This document shows positions 49,213-59,596 of a stretch of 64,000 nt of DNA, piece by piece. The notes under the pieces were generated by a model that saw nothing but the letters and a program-made list of their open reading frames with translations, did no database searches and was not told the DNA's origin. The position numbers and the translations under genes are program-made. Numbering within the stretch: the stretch's first letter is position 1; every line of letters starts with the position of its first letter. The DNA comes from Earliella scabrosa (Eukaryota > Basidiomycota > Agaricomycetes > Polyporales > Polyporaceae), in contig JABYQQ010000002.1 in assembly GCA_022605405.1 (NCBI GenBank), positions 2,790,001 to 2,854,000 of the forward strand. Direction: 5' to 3'.

Positions 49213-51335
49213 ATGGCTACAGTGTCTCAACCTGCCCCGTTCCCCTCTATCTGCCCAAAATGTGTCAATCCTAGCCGAGGATGGCGTCCTCGCCCTGCGA
49301 ACGGTGAGATATGGTTGGGCGACCATGTCTACGCTACCGGGCAGAGCATCCATCGTGTCATCAAAGCGATCTTCGACGAGGTTCGACTCCGAGGAGCCAA
49401 CAGTCCTGCCCCCGTGAAGCAGAAATACTATCTCGACAACTTCAGCAACTCGACTACCAACATGTCCAGGGATGGCGGCGCACATCGTCGGCCGTGCATC
49501 TTGCTCGAAGATATCTCCAAAGAGCAGGCATGTGTCAGCGTCCGCATGTGCTACATGGGTACCTTTTCTCGCACAGCATACCCAGAACATCTTCCTTCCA
49601 TTCTCCGCCTCTTCGTCTGTCCCATCGCTCCGCATGTGTCACTAGACAAGATCAACGTCCACTTCCATACAGATCCTGAATGGCACCCGGGGAAGAACAT
49701 GTGGTTGGTACTCTATCGACATTGGACCACAAGCCAGTATATGACAACATTGTGGCCCCCCGATCGGGACAATGAAGACAACACGACGGTGACGTGCCAC
49801 ATCTTTGCGCAGGAGGACATTCAAGAGATCTATCGGCTGTGCGGGTTGCGCCTGCAGGAGTGGCTCTTGATCGGGTCGAACAGCCCCCTGGTGGTTACTG
49901 AGTGGTGGACAAACTACGAGGTGCGCGATCTACATCTCTACCAGAATCGCAGCTGACTTTTTCTCAGAATTGGCGTCGGCTCAAATCACCGGTATGCGTG
50001 CCCACGAGAGTTTTCGTTAGATGTGGATTGACAACACTTGCAGGGATCCTGCACACCTGTTGACTCGCCATCGCAGATAATCGGAAGTCCAAGTGGCAGT
50101 ACATCTTCCCTGCCTAATCCCTCTGCTGTCCTCCATCCTGCAGGCAGCTACAATGCTAGTCGCGTGTCCCTATCTCTGCAGCCAAATCTCCCGTCTAGCT
50201 CTCACGATAGCCTCACCGGTAGCCCTACCGAGTCGCGGTCGTTGGAATATACTTCCTCGGTGCGCCATTGAAGCTTCATCCACCTAACGGCTCCGAGATG
50301 ACTAAGTACAAGTCGCAGGCAACGCATGTCAGTGGCGACAGCACCGGGCAACCCGGCGGCGCACCCAAGTTCCCTAAGGCCTATTCAAAGGCACACCTCG
50401 GCCCTCGGCAAGGTAGCACGTACTCATCTGACAGTGGCAGCGGCAGTCCGTCGGGCTCATACAACGCACAACTACGCGACTTGGTCACTAGCCAGCACAC
50501 CCCTCCCTTGGCTTGGACGTCACGGAACTCATCGCCGAGCGGGAGCTCGTCTCAGCTCCTACCTGCCCGTAGCGCTTCCCCGCAGACGTCTCAGTGGTCT
50601 CCCGGGGCCACGACCTTCAACTCGCGTACGTCGGGCACGCACCATGCCGGAGCCCCATCTAGCCTGTCCTTGGTGCGTCCGACCATTCTAAATCACGCTC
50701 CCACGTCGGCGGACTCATTCGATCTATTGTATGCGAAGCCTGGGGCCGGTTTTCTACCCAGTGGAGGGAAAGATAAGGCTGCGTACAGCAGCATGCCTTC
50801 GCTCCCAGCCCCATCGCTTCATGGGTCATCACGGGCGCCCTCTGTCAATCCCTTCTCCTACGCATCCATAGCGGCCCGGGGACGGGTCGAATCCGGCCAG
50901 CGCTCGAGCGCGCCATCGGTGACTGCCTCTACGCCTTCGGTCAGCAGCGATCGCCCGTACGGACAAGGGTCTTCTCAGCCTGTACGTGCTCCGCCTCCGC
51001 TTTTGCTGTGGACACATGATCATACTTGTTATGCACGATGACTGTAGACTGTGAACCTCAACCTTGACGCGGACGCAGACCCCTGGATGCAGACGATGGT
51101 GTCTGCGACCAGTCTGGATGCGCCTCAGCATGGTACGGGCGACGGGCCGGTGCAGGGAGACACCCAGCCCCAGACGGTACGTTTCCATCAAAGTGTCTGC
51201 GATGCATTCTGGTCCAAATGCGCGAAACAGACTCCGGACGGAACGTCCGGCCACGGTCGCAGTGCGATGTCCAGGTTGGCGTCGTCGTTGAGCTTCGGTA
51301 CAAGGAAGAAGAAGCGTGCGACGAAGACTAAATAG
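49213..51335 (+). CDS. Gene Y, copy 2: unknown protein with conserved N-terminal domain and basic C-tail
   Basis: This is the inverted duplicate of the gene at 29,863-32,002. The start at 49213 gives MATVSQPAPFPSICPKCVNP. The first exon carries VYATGQSIHRVIKAIFDEV, KYYLDNFSNSTTNMSRDGGA, RPCILLEDI, CYMGTFSRTAYPEHLPSILR, SLDKINVHFHTDPEWHPGKN and EWWTNYE. Introns GTGCGC...TCTCAG and GTATGC...TTGCAG lead into GSCTPVDSPSQIIGSPSGST. The frame appears to end at 50271, but a GTGCGC intron before that stop, ending at one of several AG sites near 50,320, rejoins THVSGDSTGQPGGAPK, as in copy 1. Two more introns (GTACGT...TGTAG near 51,050, GTACGT...AACAG near 51,235) lead to SLSFGTRKKKRATKTK. It diverges from gene Z copy 2 with 375 bases between ATGs. 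The exact acceptor near 50,320 is unsure. Confidence 0.73.
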
Positions 51336-51661
51336 TTCGAGGATCATCAGCGCCGTCGACGGACGTGCAAGAATTGGAGATGGAGTGCGAAGAGTAAGGG
51401 CGGATGATCAGACTTCAAGGTTTTGGCATGGAGAGTGAGCGTTGCTATTGCTCGTTGTACCAAGCTTCTATTCGTGTATCGGTATCCGATCCCAGTGCCG
51501 TACCGTCTAGATGAATACGCGATGTGCGCGCAGCACAAGTCTGCATGTCTAAGCGTCGAGTGAGTGCATGTACTCTGTCTTATACAGCGCACGATCTGTG
51601 GCGTATCGTGTTTCAGAGTGAACAGGACTCGTAACAAAAGGAAGGACATACACAGAACAAT

Positions 51662-51893
51662 TCAATCTCTTCGCTCGTCCTTCTTCGGCCACATCCTACG
51701 CGGTAGTGGCACCGATACACAGAACAACGCGGCACTGAACACGATGAGGATGGGATACACGGAGTATTCCCCCATCCGGTTGTGCTCCAGCGACATGGTA
51801 AAAAGAGGCGTCGAGCCACCCGATCCGATCGCCCGCATGCTGGCTCCAATGACCTGCGCTACGCCGTTCATCGCGCCCAGACAGCGGCTGTGT
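51662..51893 (-). pseudogene. 3' fragment of an MFS transporter gene
   Basis: About 77 codons match the last exon of the MFS paralogue at 27,722-29,547: NGVAQVIGASMRAIGSGGST, then YPILIVFSAALFCVSVPLPR, ending RRMWPKKDERRD with the same stop context. Membrane-segment residues are degraded (LFTMSLEHNRMGEYSVYP against LFATSLEHNWLGGYAVYP). Everything upstream of the codons for NRCLG is missing and is replaced by unrelated sequence at 51,893. It cannot encode a transporter. Confidence 0.85.
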
Positions 51894-51904
51894 CGCGTGC
51901 GGGC

Positions 51905-52048
51905 GTGACGGAGTATCAGCGGGTGTAGAGCTCTCAGTGGCGCACAGTCCTCGACGGGCTGGAGGCGTTGCGCGTGGCGCGGGAGAGGTAGCGGCTTGTC
52001 GTTGAGGAGCTGGAGTTACTGTATGCCACGGCGCAGAAGGAACCGTAG
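51905..52048 (+). pseudogene. Relic of an F-box/LRR C-terminus, with in-frame stops
   Basis: Read on the plus strand this gives SSQWRTVLDGLEALRVARER, stop, RLVVEELELLYATAQKEP, stop. It aligns with the C-terminus of the intact F-box gene at 34,967-36,831 (SQWPEVLNEMERLRAARER, W, RGVFDELESRHAVAQKEE). The internal TAG at 51,989-51,991 replaces the conserved Trp codon, and a second TAG lies at 51,926-51,928. The relic abuts the truncated MFS fragment with about 10 bases between, so two unrelated gene ends were joined tail to tail. Confidence 0.78.
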
Positions 52049-52179
52049 ATGCAGGGGTCGATATAGGTGCAGCAGGACCAGACGCACGCAACTGTTCCGA
52101 AGAATGTTTGTATGCAGTTTATCCCAGAGCGACCGATGATGCGCAACGGATGCTAAACAATGTAGTAGACACGAACAGT

Positions 52180-53993
52180 TCACGCTTCTTCCCGCGCGTG
52201 ATGGAATGCCTCCAGCCGGTCCAAAACCTTCCACCACTGATCCTCGTCGCTGCTCGAGGTCGGATAGGACCGGCTGTTACGAGCGCGCGTTAAGCTATGA
52301 GTAGGGACATAGAACTGCGGATGGACGTGCCTGAACCGTTCCCTCGATGACTCGACGTCCAAGTGCGGGAAGATTCTGTCTAGCACCATCGCATAGACCC
52401 GATCGAGCTCGTAATGCGCGACGCGGACGTGCAGCACACTCAGCCGATGGTCGCAAAACGGGTACGCCTCGACATCCGCGAAACCCGTCTCGGCTACGCG
52501 CATCCCGCCAAAGTCGAGCACGCGCAGCGCCGGGCAGCCTGCTGCGATCCCGACGAGCGCGTGCGCGCTCGGCCAGGATGCCTGCAGCTTGAACGCAAGC
52601 TGCAGGTGCACGAGCGCGGGGAGCCCCGATGCGAGCTTGCACACGTCGCGGTCCGTGACCGGGGCGGAGCCCAGGTCAAGAGTGAGCGTCGAGAGCTCGG
52701 TGAAATTGACGGTCGAGAGCGGTTGGAGGATGAAAGAGAGTGTGAGGGCGGGGTCGGCCTGCTGGGCCTGCGCGAACTTGTCTCGGGTGAATGATGACTT
52801 CCAGGTACACGTCTCCACCCGGGGCCCGGGGGAAGCGCTCCGCCGCGCGGGCGAGGGCGGCCTGCCGTGCGTCGATGCTTGCAAGCCCGGAATGGTACAT
52901 GGCCAGCGTGCGCACATGGGGAGAGTCAAAGATGTCAAGCTCGTCTCCACGCACGATGTTTGAGAGCACGAGAGAGGTGAGTTGGCGGAAGCCTGGAGGG
53001 AGCCGGATGAGCGCGTCCTGCTTGACGTCCATACCAAACGCGACGCTACTGAGGCGGGGCATGGTTGAGAGATTCTGGAGCAAATCAACGTTGCGCACAC
53101 CAGTGTTCATGGTGATCATACTGAACACTTGTAGATCTGTAGGGAATGATGCGCTCAAGGCCCCGTTAAAGACTGTCGGGGCCCTGTCCTGGCGGGCATG
53201 ACTCTGAGGAAGGAGAAGTCCCAGGTCGCCTTCCCGCGACCATGGACGGAATGCCTCCTGGTCGATCCTGTGGATCCTGTATGCTTTGGATCGCAGGGTC
53301 AAGCATCTAAGATTGGGGGCTCGCGAGAAGACCGTTCGGAAGAGCAGTTGCACTCCGTCACTCAGTTGACCGACCGTCTTCTCAGGGAATCTTATCGTGA
53401 GATTGCGAAGGGAGGGAGAGAGAAGAGCCACGGCCTTGGAGTCATATGGTGGGTCCATAGTTATGGTCAACGTCCTCAATCCGGGAAGAAACGGCTCGCC
53501 TGCTCGATCGAGGAGGTGCTCCCATGCCGACGGGGCAATCTTGAGGTTACGACTGTCGAGGTCTAATTGTCGGATGAGGCGTGCGTACTTCTGAAACCGC
53601 GCCAATTCTTCGTCGGATATCAATCCCTGTATCTCCTACACGAGCAATCGAGTCAGTGGTGCAAATCGGCATGAGCTTTGAATCCCAAGTTCAACGATGC
53701 ACGCAGATCGACAGCGATGCGCTCACCAGCTGGTGCTCCTCGGCAGCATTGGACCTCCTTACACCCCACTGTTCGGGATCAACTTCTTGCTGGACATGAA
53801 CCGAGGTGGTTTCCGAGAAGAGGTTGAAAAGAGGGCGAAGCGTGTCCATCCGCGCCCACAGCACGCGTAGCGCTGGGTCGCGAAACGTTTTGTTAACCCG
53901 TGCGAGGCGGGTGAGTAGCCCTTGCTCTTGCGCTGCAGCATTTGCAATCTCATACGCAATGTCTGGCAAGAAGAGTGCGCGATGGGTGGGCAT
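52180..53993 (-). CDS. F-box/LRR protein, second gene; possible frame defect
   Basis: The start at 53993 gives MPTHRALFLPDIAYEIANAA and LARVNKTFRDPALRVLWARM, an F-box N-terminus. Intron 53,634-53,726 (GTGAGC...GTGTAG) joins EEHQL to EIQGLISDEELARFQKYARL. The main exon has leucine-rich texture (LRTLTITMDPPYDSKAVALL, LPPGFRQLTSLVLSNIVRGD, SPHVRTLAMYHSGLASIDAR). At about 52,810 the reading frame must change to reach AQQADPALTLSFILQPLSTV and LASGLPALVHLQLAFKLQAS, which end HHAREEA at 52180. A 43-base GT-AG intron at 52,768-52,810 would do this, but its donor (GTGTAC) is poor. If that intron is not used the protein ends early after RALDAHS at 52,676. The truncated copy at 33,838-34,824 shows the same feature. 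Confidence 0.68.
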
Positions 53994-54625
53994 TGAAGTT
54001 TGACGGTGAGTGGTTTGGTGGATGACGACAGTGACTGTAGCAGAGTCAGGATCAGACCTTCGGTTGGCGGTGAAAGAACGTGTCGCTGCGGCCGCAGGTT
54101 CGATCACCGCCAGGGGCAATCTTTTTCGCATGTCCTCCGATGTGTTACAAAACCTGCAGGAAACTGAACAAAATGCCGCGACAATTGCGAGAACCATCAC
54201 AAAGGTTGTGTAGTCACTTCAACTATTGACCAGCCATGTATGATATACCTATCGGTAGGTACTACTTACTCCTTGAACGTTTGAACTCCCACAGGTGGTA
54301 TGCCAGGAAATCCCAAATTTGGTCCATGCAATCGTTCTGAGTGCATGTCCGTGACTGCGTTCAACGCAACTTCTGCAGACAACAAATAGGAAGCTTCGAT
54401 AATTCTCATCTTCACTGTCGCATCATTGGAATTGTGTACTTGCCATGATCCCAAAAAATCGCCCCGGTCAGCGATCGAACATGCGGCCGCAGTCACCGCC
54501 AACCGATCCTCTGCTGTGGTCACTGTCATCATCTCACCAAACCACTTACCGTCAATGCCCACCCATCGCGTACTCTTCTTGCCGGACATTGCGTATGAGA
54601 TTGCGAATGCTGCAGCGGAACAGCA
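53940..54625. repeat. Short inverted repeat built from an F-box gene 5' end
   Basis: The first codons and the upstream region of the F-box gene (about 53,940-54,140) recur in inverted orientation at about 54,440-54,625. The plus-strand copy reads MPTHRVLFLPDIAYEIANAA from 54555, then EQHDVDTWR and a stop. Upstream sequence is shared too, including CGGTTGGCGGTGA / TCACCGCCAACCG and GCGGCCGCA / TGCGGCCGC. The unit is about 180 bases per arm around a spacer of about 300 bases. Confidence 0.75.
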
Positions 54626-54647
54626 CGACGTTGATACTTGGCGCTAA
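54555..54647 (+). pseudogene. Truncated F-box N-terminus (about 30 codons)
   Basis: Only MPTHRVLFLPDIAYEIANAA and about ten further residues are open before a stop at 54,645-54,647. The rest of the F-box and all leucine-rich repeats are missing. It is the plus-strand arm of the inverted repeat at 53.9-54.6 kb. Confidence 0.7.
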
Positions 54648-54977
54648 ACATCAAGCGGAGGCATGTAAACGAGCTGGTACCAAAAGTCTAAGTGACCATC
54701 TGGCCATGGATTCTGCCACATACACTCGTACCTCCAGCTACTGACATTCGATAGCTCTCGTCAAGCCCTACGTCAGGTTGAGCATCAGCTTACCATCACC
54801 GTGAATGCATAATGCTCGGCATGAAAAGGGGTGGGAATTGCTGGAAATAGGCTATCATTGAAGATCAACGTGTCACTACTTCTACGAGCACTCGGCGAGT
54901 CTAGCGACGCTCACGAGTTCGAAGTCACATAAGCAGAGATAAGTACCATCCATCTGCGCAGTTGCTGAGGCGAACTG

Positions 54978-54984
54978 TATATAA
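54978..54984 (+). promoter_or_regulatory. TATA box of the DUF1479 gene
   Basis: TATATAA lies 84 bases before the ATG at 55062 and only 24 bases before the in-frame ATG at 55008. With transcription usually beginning about 30 or more bases downstream of a TATA box, the ATG at 55008 would be at or before the transcript start, which favours 55062. Confidence 0.5.
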
Positions 54985-55061
54985 GATGGGGAGGGTTCGA
55001 TGGCAGGATGCCCTTCGGTTCGCCCACTGGCACTCCTACTACCCAAGTACTCACCAACGCC

Positions 55062-57146
55062 ATGCTTCGAGTGTCTAGCTCAAGGTTTCCAAGCCGCAGC
55101 GTCCGCCGCGGCGCTGCCGTGCAGCTTCTCTCCGCGCGGTCGTACGCACACGTCGCTCAGGTGACTCCCACTCAGCCCACGCCGAGCTCGCCCGCCTCGA
55201 GTGCGAGTGCGCCCCCGCCGCGCGCGACGCCAAAGAAGGTGGAGCTCGTTGACGAGTTCTTCTCGAACCTCGGGTCCTCCGACCCGCCGTTCCCGCAGCG
55301 GTACGCGGAGCTGAAGAAAGAGATTGTGGGGGACAGGAAGGACGCGATCGTCCACGCCTGGCGCGCGGTGCTCAGGGAACTCGAGGGTGCGACGGAGGAG
55401 ATTGCCCGGCGCGGGAGCGAGGTGATTCAAGCGATTCAGAGCGGCGTACGGTCTATATGCGACTTGATCGGCTGACCGGTTTGTTTTATGTAGATGATCC
55501 TGCAGGTACCGTACAAGGACATTGAGCGCGGGCTCTCGGAGGAGCAGCTGAAGATACTGCGGAAGACTGGCGTTCTCATCGTTAAGGGTGGAGTGCCTAA
55601 GGAGGTGAGGATTGTCTCGACGAACAGAGACTCGGACTTGCCTTCAAACATGGGGCCGTAGCGCTCTGGCACCTAATGCTGAATTTCGTACCCAGGAAGC
55701 ACTAGGATGGCTACAGTCGCTCAAGAACTACGTCGCAGACAACTCTGACAAAGTCAAAGGTGCTCCTTGCATGCCACCTCCGGATCCGCGCGCACAACTG
55801 ACACCCTCCACCCTTACAGGCGCACCCGCAGACAAGCTCGTCTTCTACGAGATCTACAACGCCAAAGCGCAGCTCCAAGCCCGCACGCACCCTGCGCTGC
55901 TCACCACACAAAAGTACCTCCTCTCGCTCTGGCACGCCTCGGACCCCGCCACGCCCATCGACCTGCGCACGCCCGTCTCGTACTTTGACCGTTTCCGCAT
56001 CCGCGCCCCCGGTCCCAGCGCGTTTACGCTGGGGCCGCACACGGACGGAGGGAGCATCGAGCAGTGGGAGGATCCTCCGTATAGGAACGTCTGGGCGCGC
56101 ATCCTTGAGGGCGGAGAGGGATGGAGAGGGTACGACCCGTTCGACGTCTCCTCGCGGTTGGACGCGAACCATAACCTCCACAACGCCGCGTAAGTATCGC
56201 GCATAGCTAAGATACTTCATCTCACAACTCACTATCGCGACAGAAACGAGTGCTCGGTCTTCCGCCCCTGGCAGGGCTGGACCGCGCTCTCGCACACAGG
56301 CCCAGGCGAGGGCACGCTCTGCGTCCTGCCCTCGCTCTCGCTTGCGACCGCATACATCATCCTCCGCCCATTCTTCCGCCTCGCCTCCGCCAGGCAAGAG
56401 AACAAGGACATCACGCTCGACGCGGACGCGTGGGAGCTCGACCTCGACGACCCGACGTTCCCGGGGAGCACCCTGGGCAAGACGCAGGCGATCAACGCGA
56501 CGACGCACCCGCACCTTCGCCTCGACAAAACCGTCGTGCCGATTCCGCGCGTCGAGCCTGGGGACCAGGTGTATTGTGAGTGGCCCATGCATCCATCCGT
56601 GAATCAATCCGTCTGCAAGGTGATGGACTCGCGGGTTGTCCGCAGGGCACTGTGATGTGGTGCATGCTGTCGAGGCCGAGCATAACGGAAAGGAGGACTC
56701 CTCGGTGATGTACATCGGGGCGGTTCCTCTGACAGAGCGAAAGTGAGTGGCGATCGTAGCAGTCTTCTGGGCCCGCGGAGACCTCACTGACCACCTACCG
56801 CCTTCTGCTCGTGTCCTCCGAATCCAGCGCCGCGCTTCTACGCGACCAACGCGAGACGTTCGTGAACGGCCTGCCTCCTCCGTACGTGCCCATCTCGGTG
56901 TCCGCGCTCCGACTGCGCCAAGTGCTGATACGTATGGGCTTCCCCGCGGACAGCGACTTCCCTCGGGGCGAAGGCGAGTCGCGCATGATCGGCCGGGGCA
57001 CTCTCGACGATCTCCTCCCGGGCCCCGGCCACCCCGACGCGCGCCGCGTCCTCGGCTTCGAGCCGTTCCCCTACGAGTCGTGCGCAAACGACGGCGAGCG
57101 GAGGGCGGTTGCGGCTGCGAACGAGATTCTGGGGTTTGCCGCTTGA
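55062..57146 (+). CDS. DUF1479-family protein, 2-oxoglutarate/Fe(II) oxygenase-like, probably mitochondrial
   Basis: The family is known in fungi and bacteria (E. coli YbiU) and has the fold of non-haem iron oxygenases; the substrate is unknown. Starting at 55062, the leader MLRVSSSRFPSRSVRRGAAV is rich in Arg and Ser and lacks acids, a typical mitochondrial presequence. The exons then give VELVDEFFSNLGSSDPPFPQ, ILQVPYKDIERGLSEEQLK, EALGWLQSLKNYVADNSDKV, LVFYEIYNAKAQLQARTHPA and PVSYFDRFRIRAPGPSAFTL. GPHTDGGSIEQWEDPPYRNV contains the HxD metal pair. NECSVFRPWQGWTALSHTGP, GEGTLCVLPSLSLATAYIIL and IPRVEPGDQVYWHCDVVHAV follow, the last holding the distal His. The C-terminus is RDQRETFVNGLPPPYVPISV to NEILGFAA. 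All seven introns are GT-AG and keep frame, so apparent breaks are splice sites. Confidence 0.9.
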
Positions 57147-59596
57147 AGCTTGCTTGCAGCTTGACGCTCTCGACCTCGTAGAGATGCGGTCTTGCGGATG
57201 GATGTACTTACATATGTAGCAGTGATGCCTAACGCTGGTCGAAACCGGTCCTCGGTTGGATGCCTACCGCCTCGGAGCCCGAAGTACTAGTCTTGGACTG
57301 AGGTGACCAGTGACCACGAGCCGGCGATCGCAAGTCGATCCCCAACCTGAGGCTGAGCCTCAGGTCGACGGTCGCCAGGACGGCTCGCGGAGGTCGCGGA
57401 GGTCGCCACCGGGCTCCCAGACATGAGTGCTTCATGTGCTGGGATGGGTCCCGGGTGGTACAACTTCCCTCACGCGTCGGTCGACCGCACGGAGGTTACG
57501 AACCCGAACTCCGTTGAACGCAAGAAACCCGAACGAGACGGTGGACCTCGCTGTATGCGCCTGGCTGCCCCCGCGGCGGTACTCCACGGCCGTGGAGGAC
57601 AGCTCAGCGGGTACTTGGGGTCCGCTTCCCGGGAATGCCTTGGAAGTGAAGCACGGCATGGGCGTGTCGACTACCACTCTCTGGAGAGAACGAGAAATCC
57701 CTTGCCTCAGCCTCGGAACTTGAACGCGAAGAGCTGTGCGATATAGTCCCACCGGCGCGTCGAGTTGTACCGCCGCGTCCACACCGGTACCACACCAAGG
57801 ACGTCCGAGCTGTGGAAGGGAAGATGGGGCGGAGGGAGGATCCGCCGCGACCCACTCACTGCTTGCCAGTTAGATTTCCAGTGCCGAGTAACTGTCGGTC
57901 CGCGTGGCATGTGCACAGGGCGGGAACGTTCAAGACAAAACACCTTGAAAGATTGAACGTTTTCAATCGATGGATGCGCATGGTACCGGTAACGCGCTGG
58001 CCATGGTGTCGCGCACGAGTCTTCCACCGTCACTGCGGGCGGTAGACAGCGCGTCACAGTGCTTGACGTCGACGCCACCCTACCTCGCGTGCGTATCAAG
58101 CAGCTCAGGCTCTTTCTAAAGACGCCGGCGCACGGTGCACGCTGAAGCTCGGGAGCCGGTTGTCCGCCGACTCCAACCGCCGATTCTGTGCAGTGGATGA
58201 GGAAACTGGGAATGGCCGTCCGCGTCGCTGGTGCGCGAACGCCTCGGGCCGGAGATTCTCGCGCGAGTCAGCGTCTGGAGGATGTCCATGGAAGTGTCAG
58301 ACATGCGGTGTACGAGATCACTGTGCCCGAACCTTGTAGCTAGTCAGCGTATGCACCGCGGTTAGAACGATGTGCTCAAGCTCACCCCAGGGTCGTTGAC
58401 GGTCGGTTGTTGGACATCGGTGCCGACGAGAGCGTGCTTGGTGTGCGCACGGGAAAGGAATGGAACGTCAATCGGTATGCATACACAGCGACAAATGTAC
58501 AACTAAGCACTCCACACGAGCACTCGCGATAAGTAAGTATCCTACAGCGCGCGGGCGCGCGAGAGAGAGAGCCAAGTCCGCGATAAACGATGTGTGATCC
58601 GGACAATCAAGCTTGGGATCCGGGAAAAGGCAGTGGGGGCAAACCAAGGAATGTGGGGAAACGTGTGTGGTTGTGGTTACGATGAGGAGGATGACTGGGG
58701 ACGTTGCAAGCCGATAATCAGGAGGATGGGTGGGTGGAGATGGCGATGATGCTGGGGGGATCATAATACAGATGATGTGCGGAGCGGACTGCGGGACCGA
58801 GTAGGAGACGAGAGAGAGCCCAAACGAGAGTGGTGGGGGTGCGCAAAGCTATGTTAGAGGGGAGCGACGCCAGAACGAAACCTGGGTATGAATAAATATG
58901 GACGCGGGATGAACGAAACGAATCGTAGATGTTGATGTTGGATGGCGAATGGTGGGTGGACATGAGGCATATACAGAGGCGACCGCAGGCGATGGATGAG
59001 CGTCCGAGGGGCGGGGAGTGAGCGGGCGGGAGATGTGGGCTTGACAACTGGACGAATGGAATGGAGGACGAAGATCGGGAGAACGTTGGCGGCGCGTGGT
59101 GGGCAGGCATCGACAGGCGAGACGCACATCGAAGACGTCATCCCTCCGCGGCTGCATGCAGTGGGACGGCACGCACGGTGGCCGGACGCGCGGCAGAAGA
59201 GGGGTCGACGTGGATGGCAGGGACGAGGCTGAATGGGAGAAGCACCGTTGGTGAGAACGCCGTCACAGAAGCTCGCTCGGAAAGGTGGGCCAGTGCCCCA
59301 TCGAGGCGGACCCCGGGGGGCTGGCGAAAGAATCACAGGCAACCGCGACGAACCTTGTTGCTCTTCACGACGAGCCTCCGCCTGCGGGACGGTCAGTCTC
59401 CGCGCACCCCGAGCCACTCGCAGGCTGTCCCGATCAGTGGCTGCTTGCAAGCCTGTTCGTCCACCCATCCAGTCCATCGTCCATGCGATGCGCAAGCACG
59501 AGTTGACATCGGAGCAAAGAACACAAGAACACGAACCAACGATCGTGCGTGAACGGAAATGTGGGGATGTGGGGAATGGGGGGGGACGGAGCCAGA
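57147..59596. other. Intergenic, GC-rich, no supported gene
   Basis: About 2.4 kb downstream of the DUF1479 gene. Several frames of 90-130 codons are open on both strands but consist of Arg/Pro/Ser-rich filler typical of GC-rich non-coding DNA. Near 57,345-57,365 there is a small palindrome (CCTGAGGCTGAGCCTCAGG), and near 58,545-58,572 GC and GA dinucleotide runs occur. Part of the stretch could be a 3' exon or UTR of the small gene at 59.6-59.8 kb. Confidence 0.4.

Larger units (their letters stand above)
47555..51893. repeat. Arm 2 of the 4.3-kb inverted duplication
   Basis: Read as its reverse complement this segment aligns with 29,320-33,625. It contains gene Z (minus), gene Y (plus) and a 3' fragment of the MFS gene (minus). 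At the gene Z end similarity stops just past GCTGTTTAGAC in the reverse complement. At the MFS end it stops within codons for NRCLGAVNG, close to 51,893, where F-box-derived sequence begins. Both genes remain open with matching intron positions. Confidence 0.88.

Noticed and set aside
50230..50330. Premature stop in gene Y copy 2
   Set aside because: The stop at 50,269-50,271 falls inside a GTGCGC-started intron; the same position is an intron in copy 1 and both rejoin the same frame.
55436..56820. Apparent frameshifts in the DUF1479 gene
   Set aside because: Every break coincides with GT-AG sites that restore the conserved family sequence, so they are introns.
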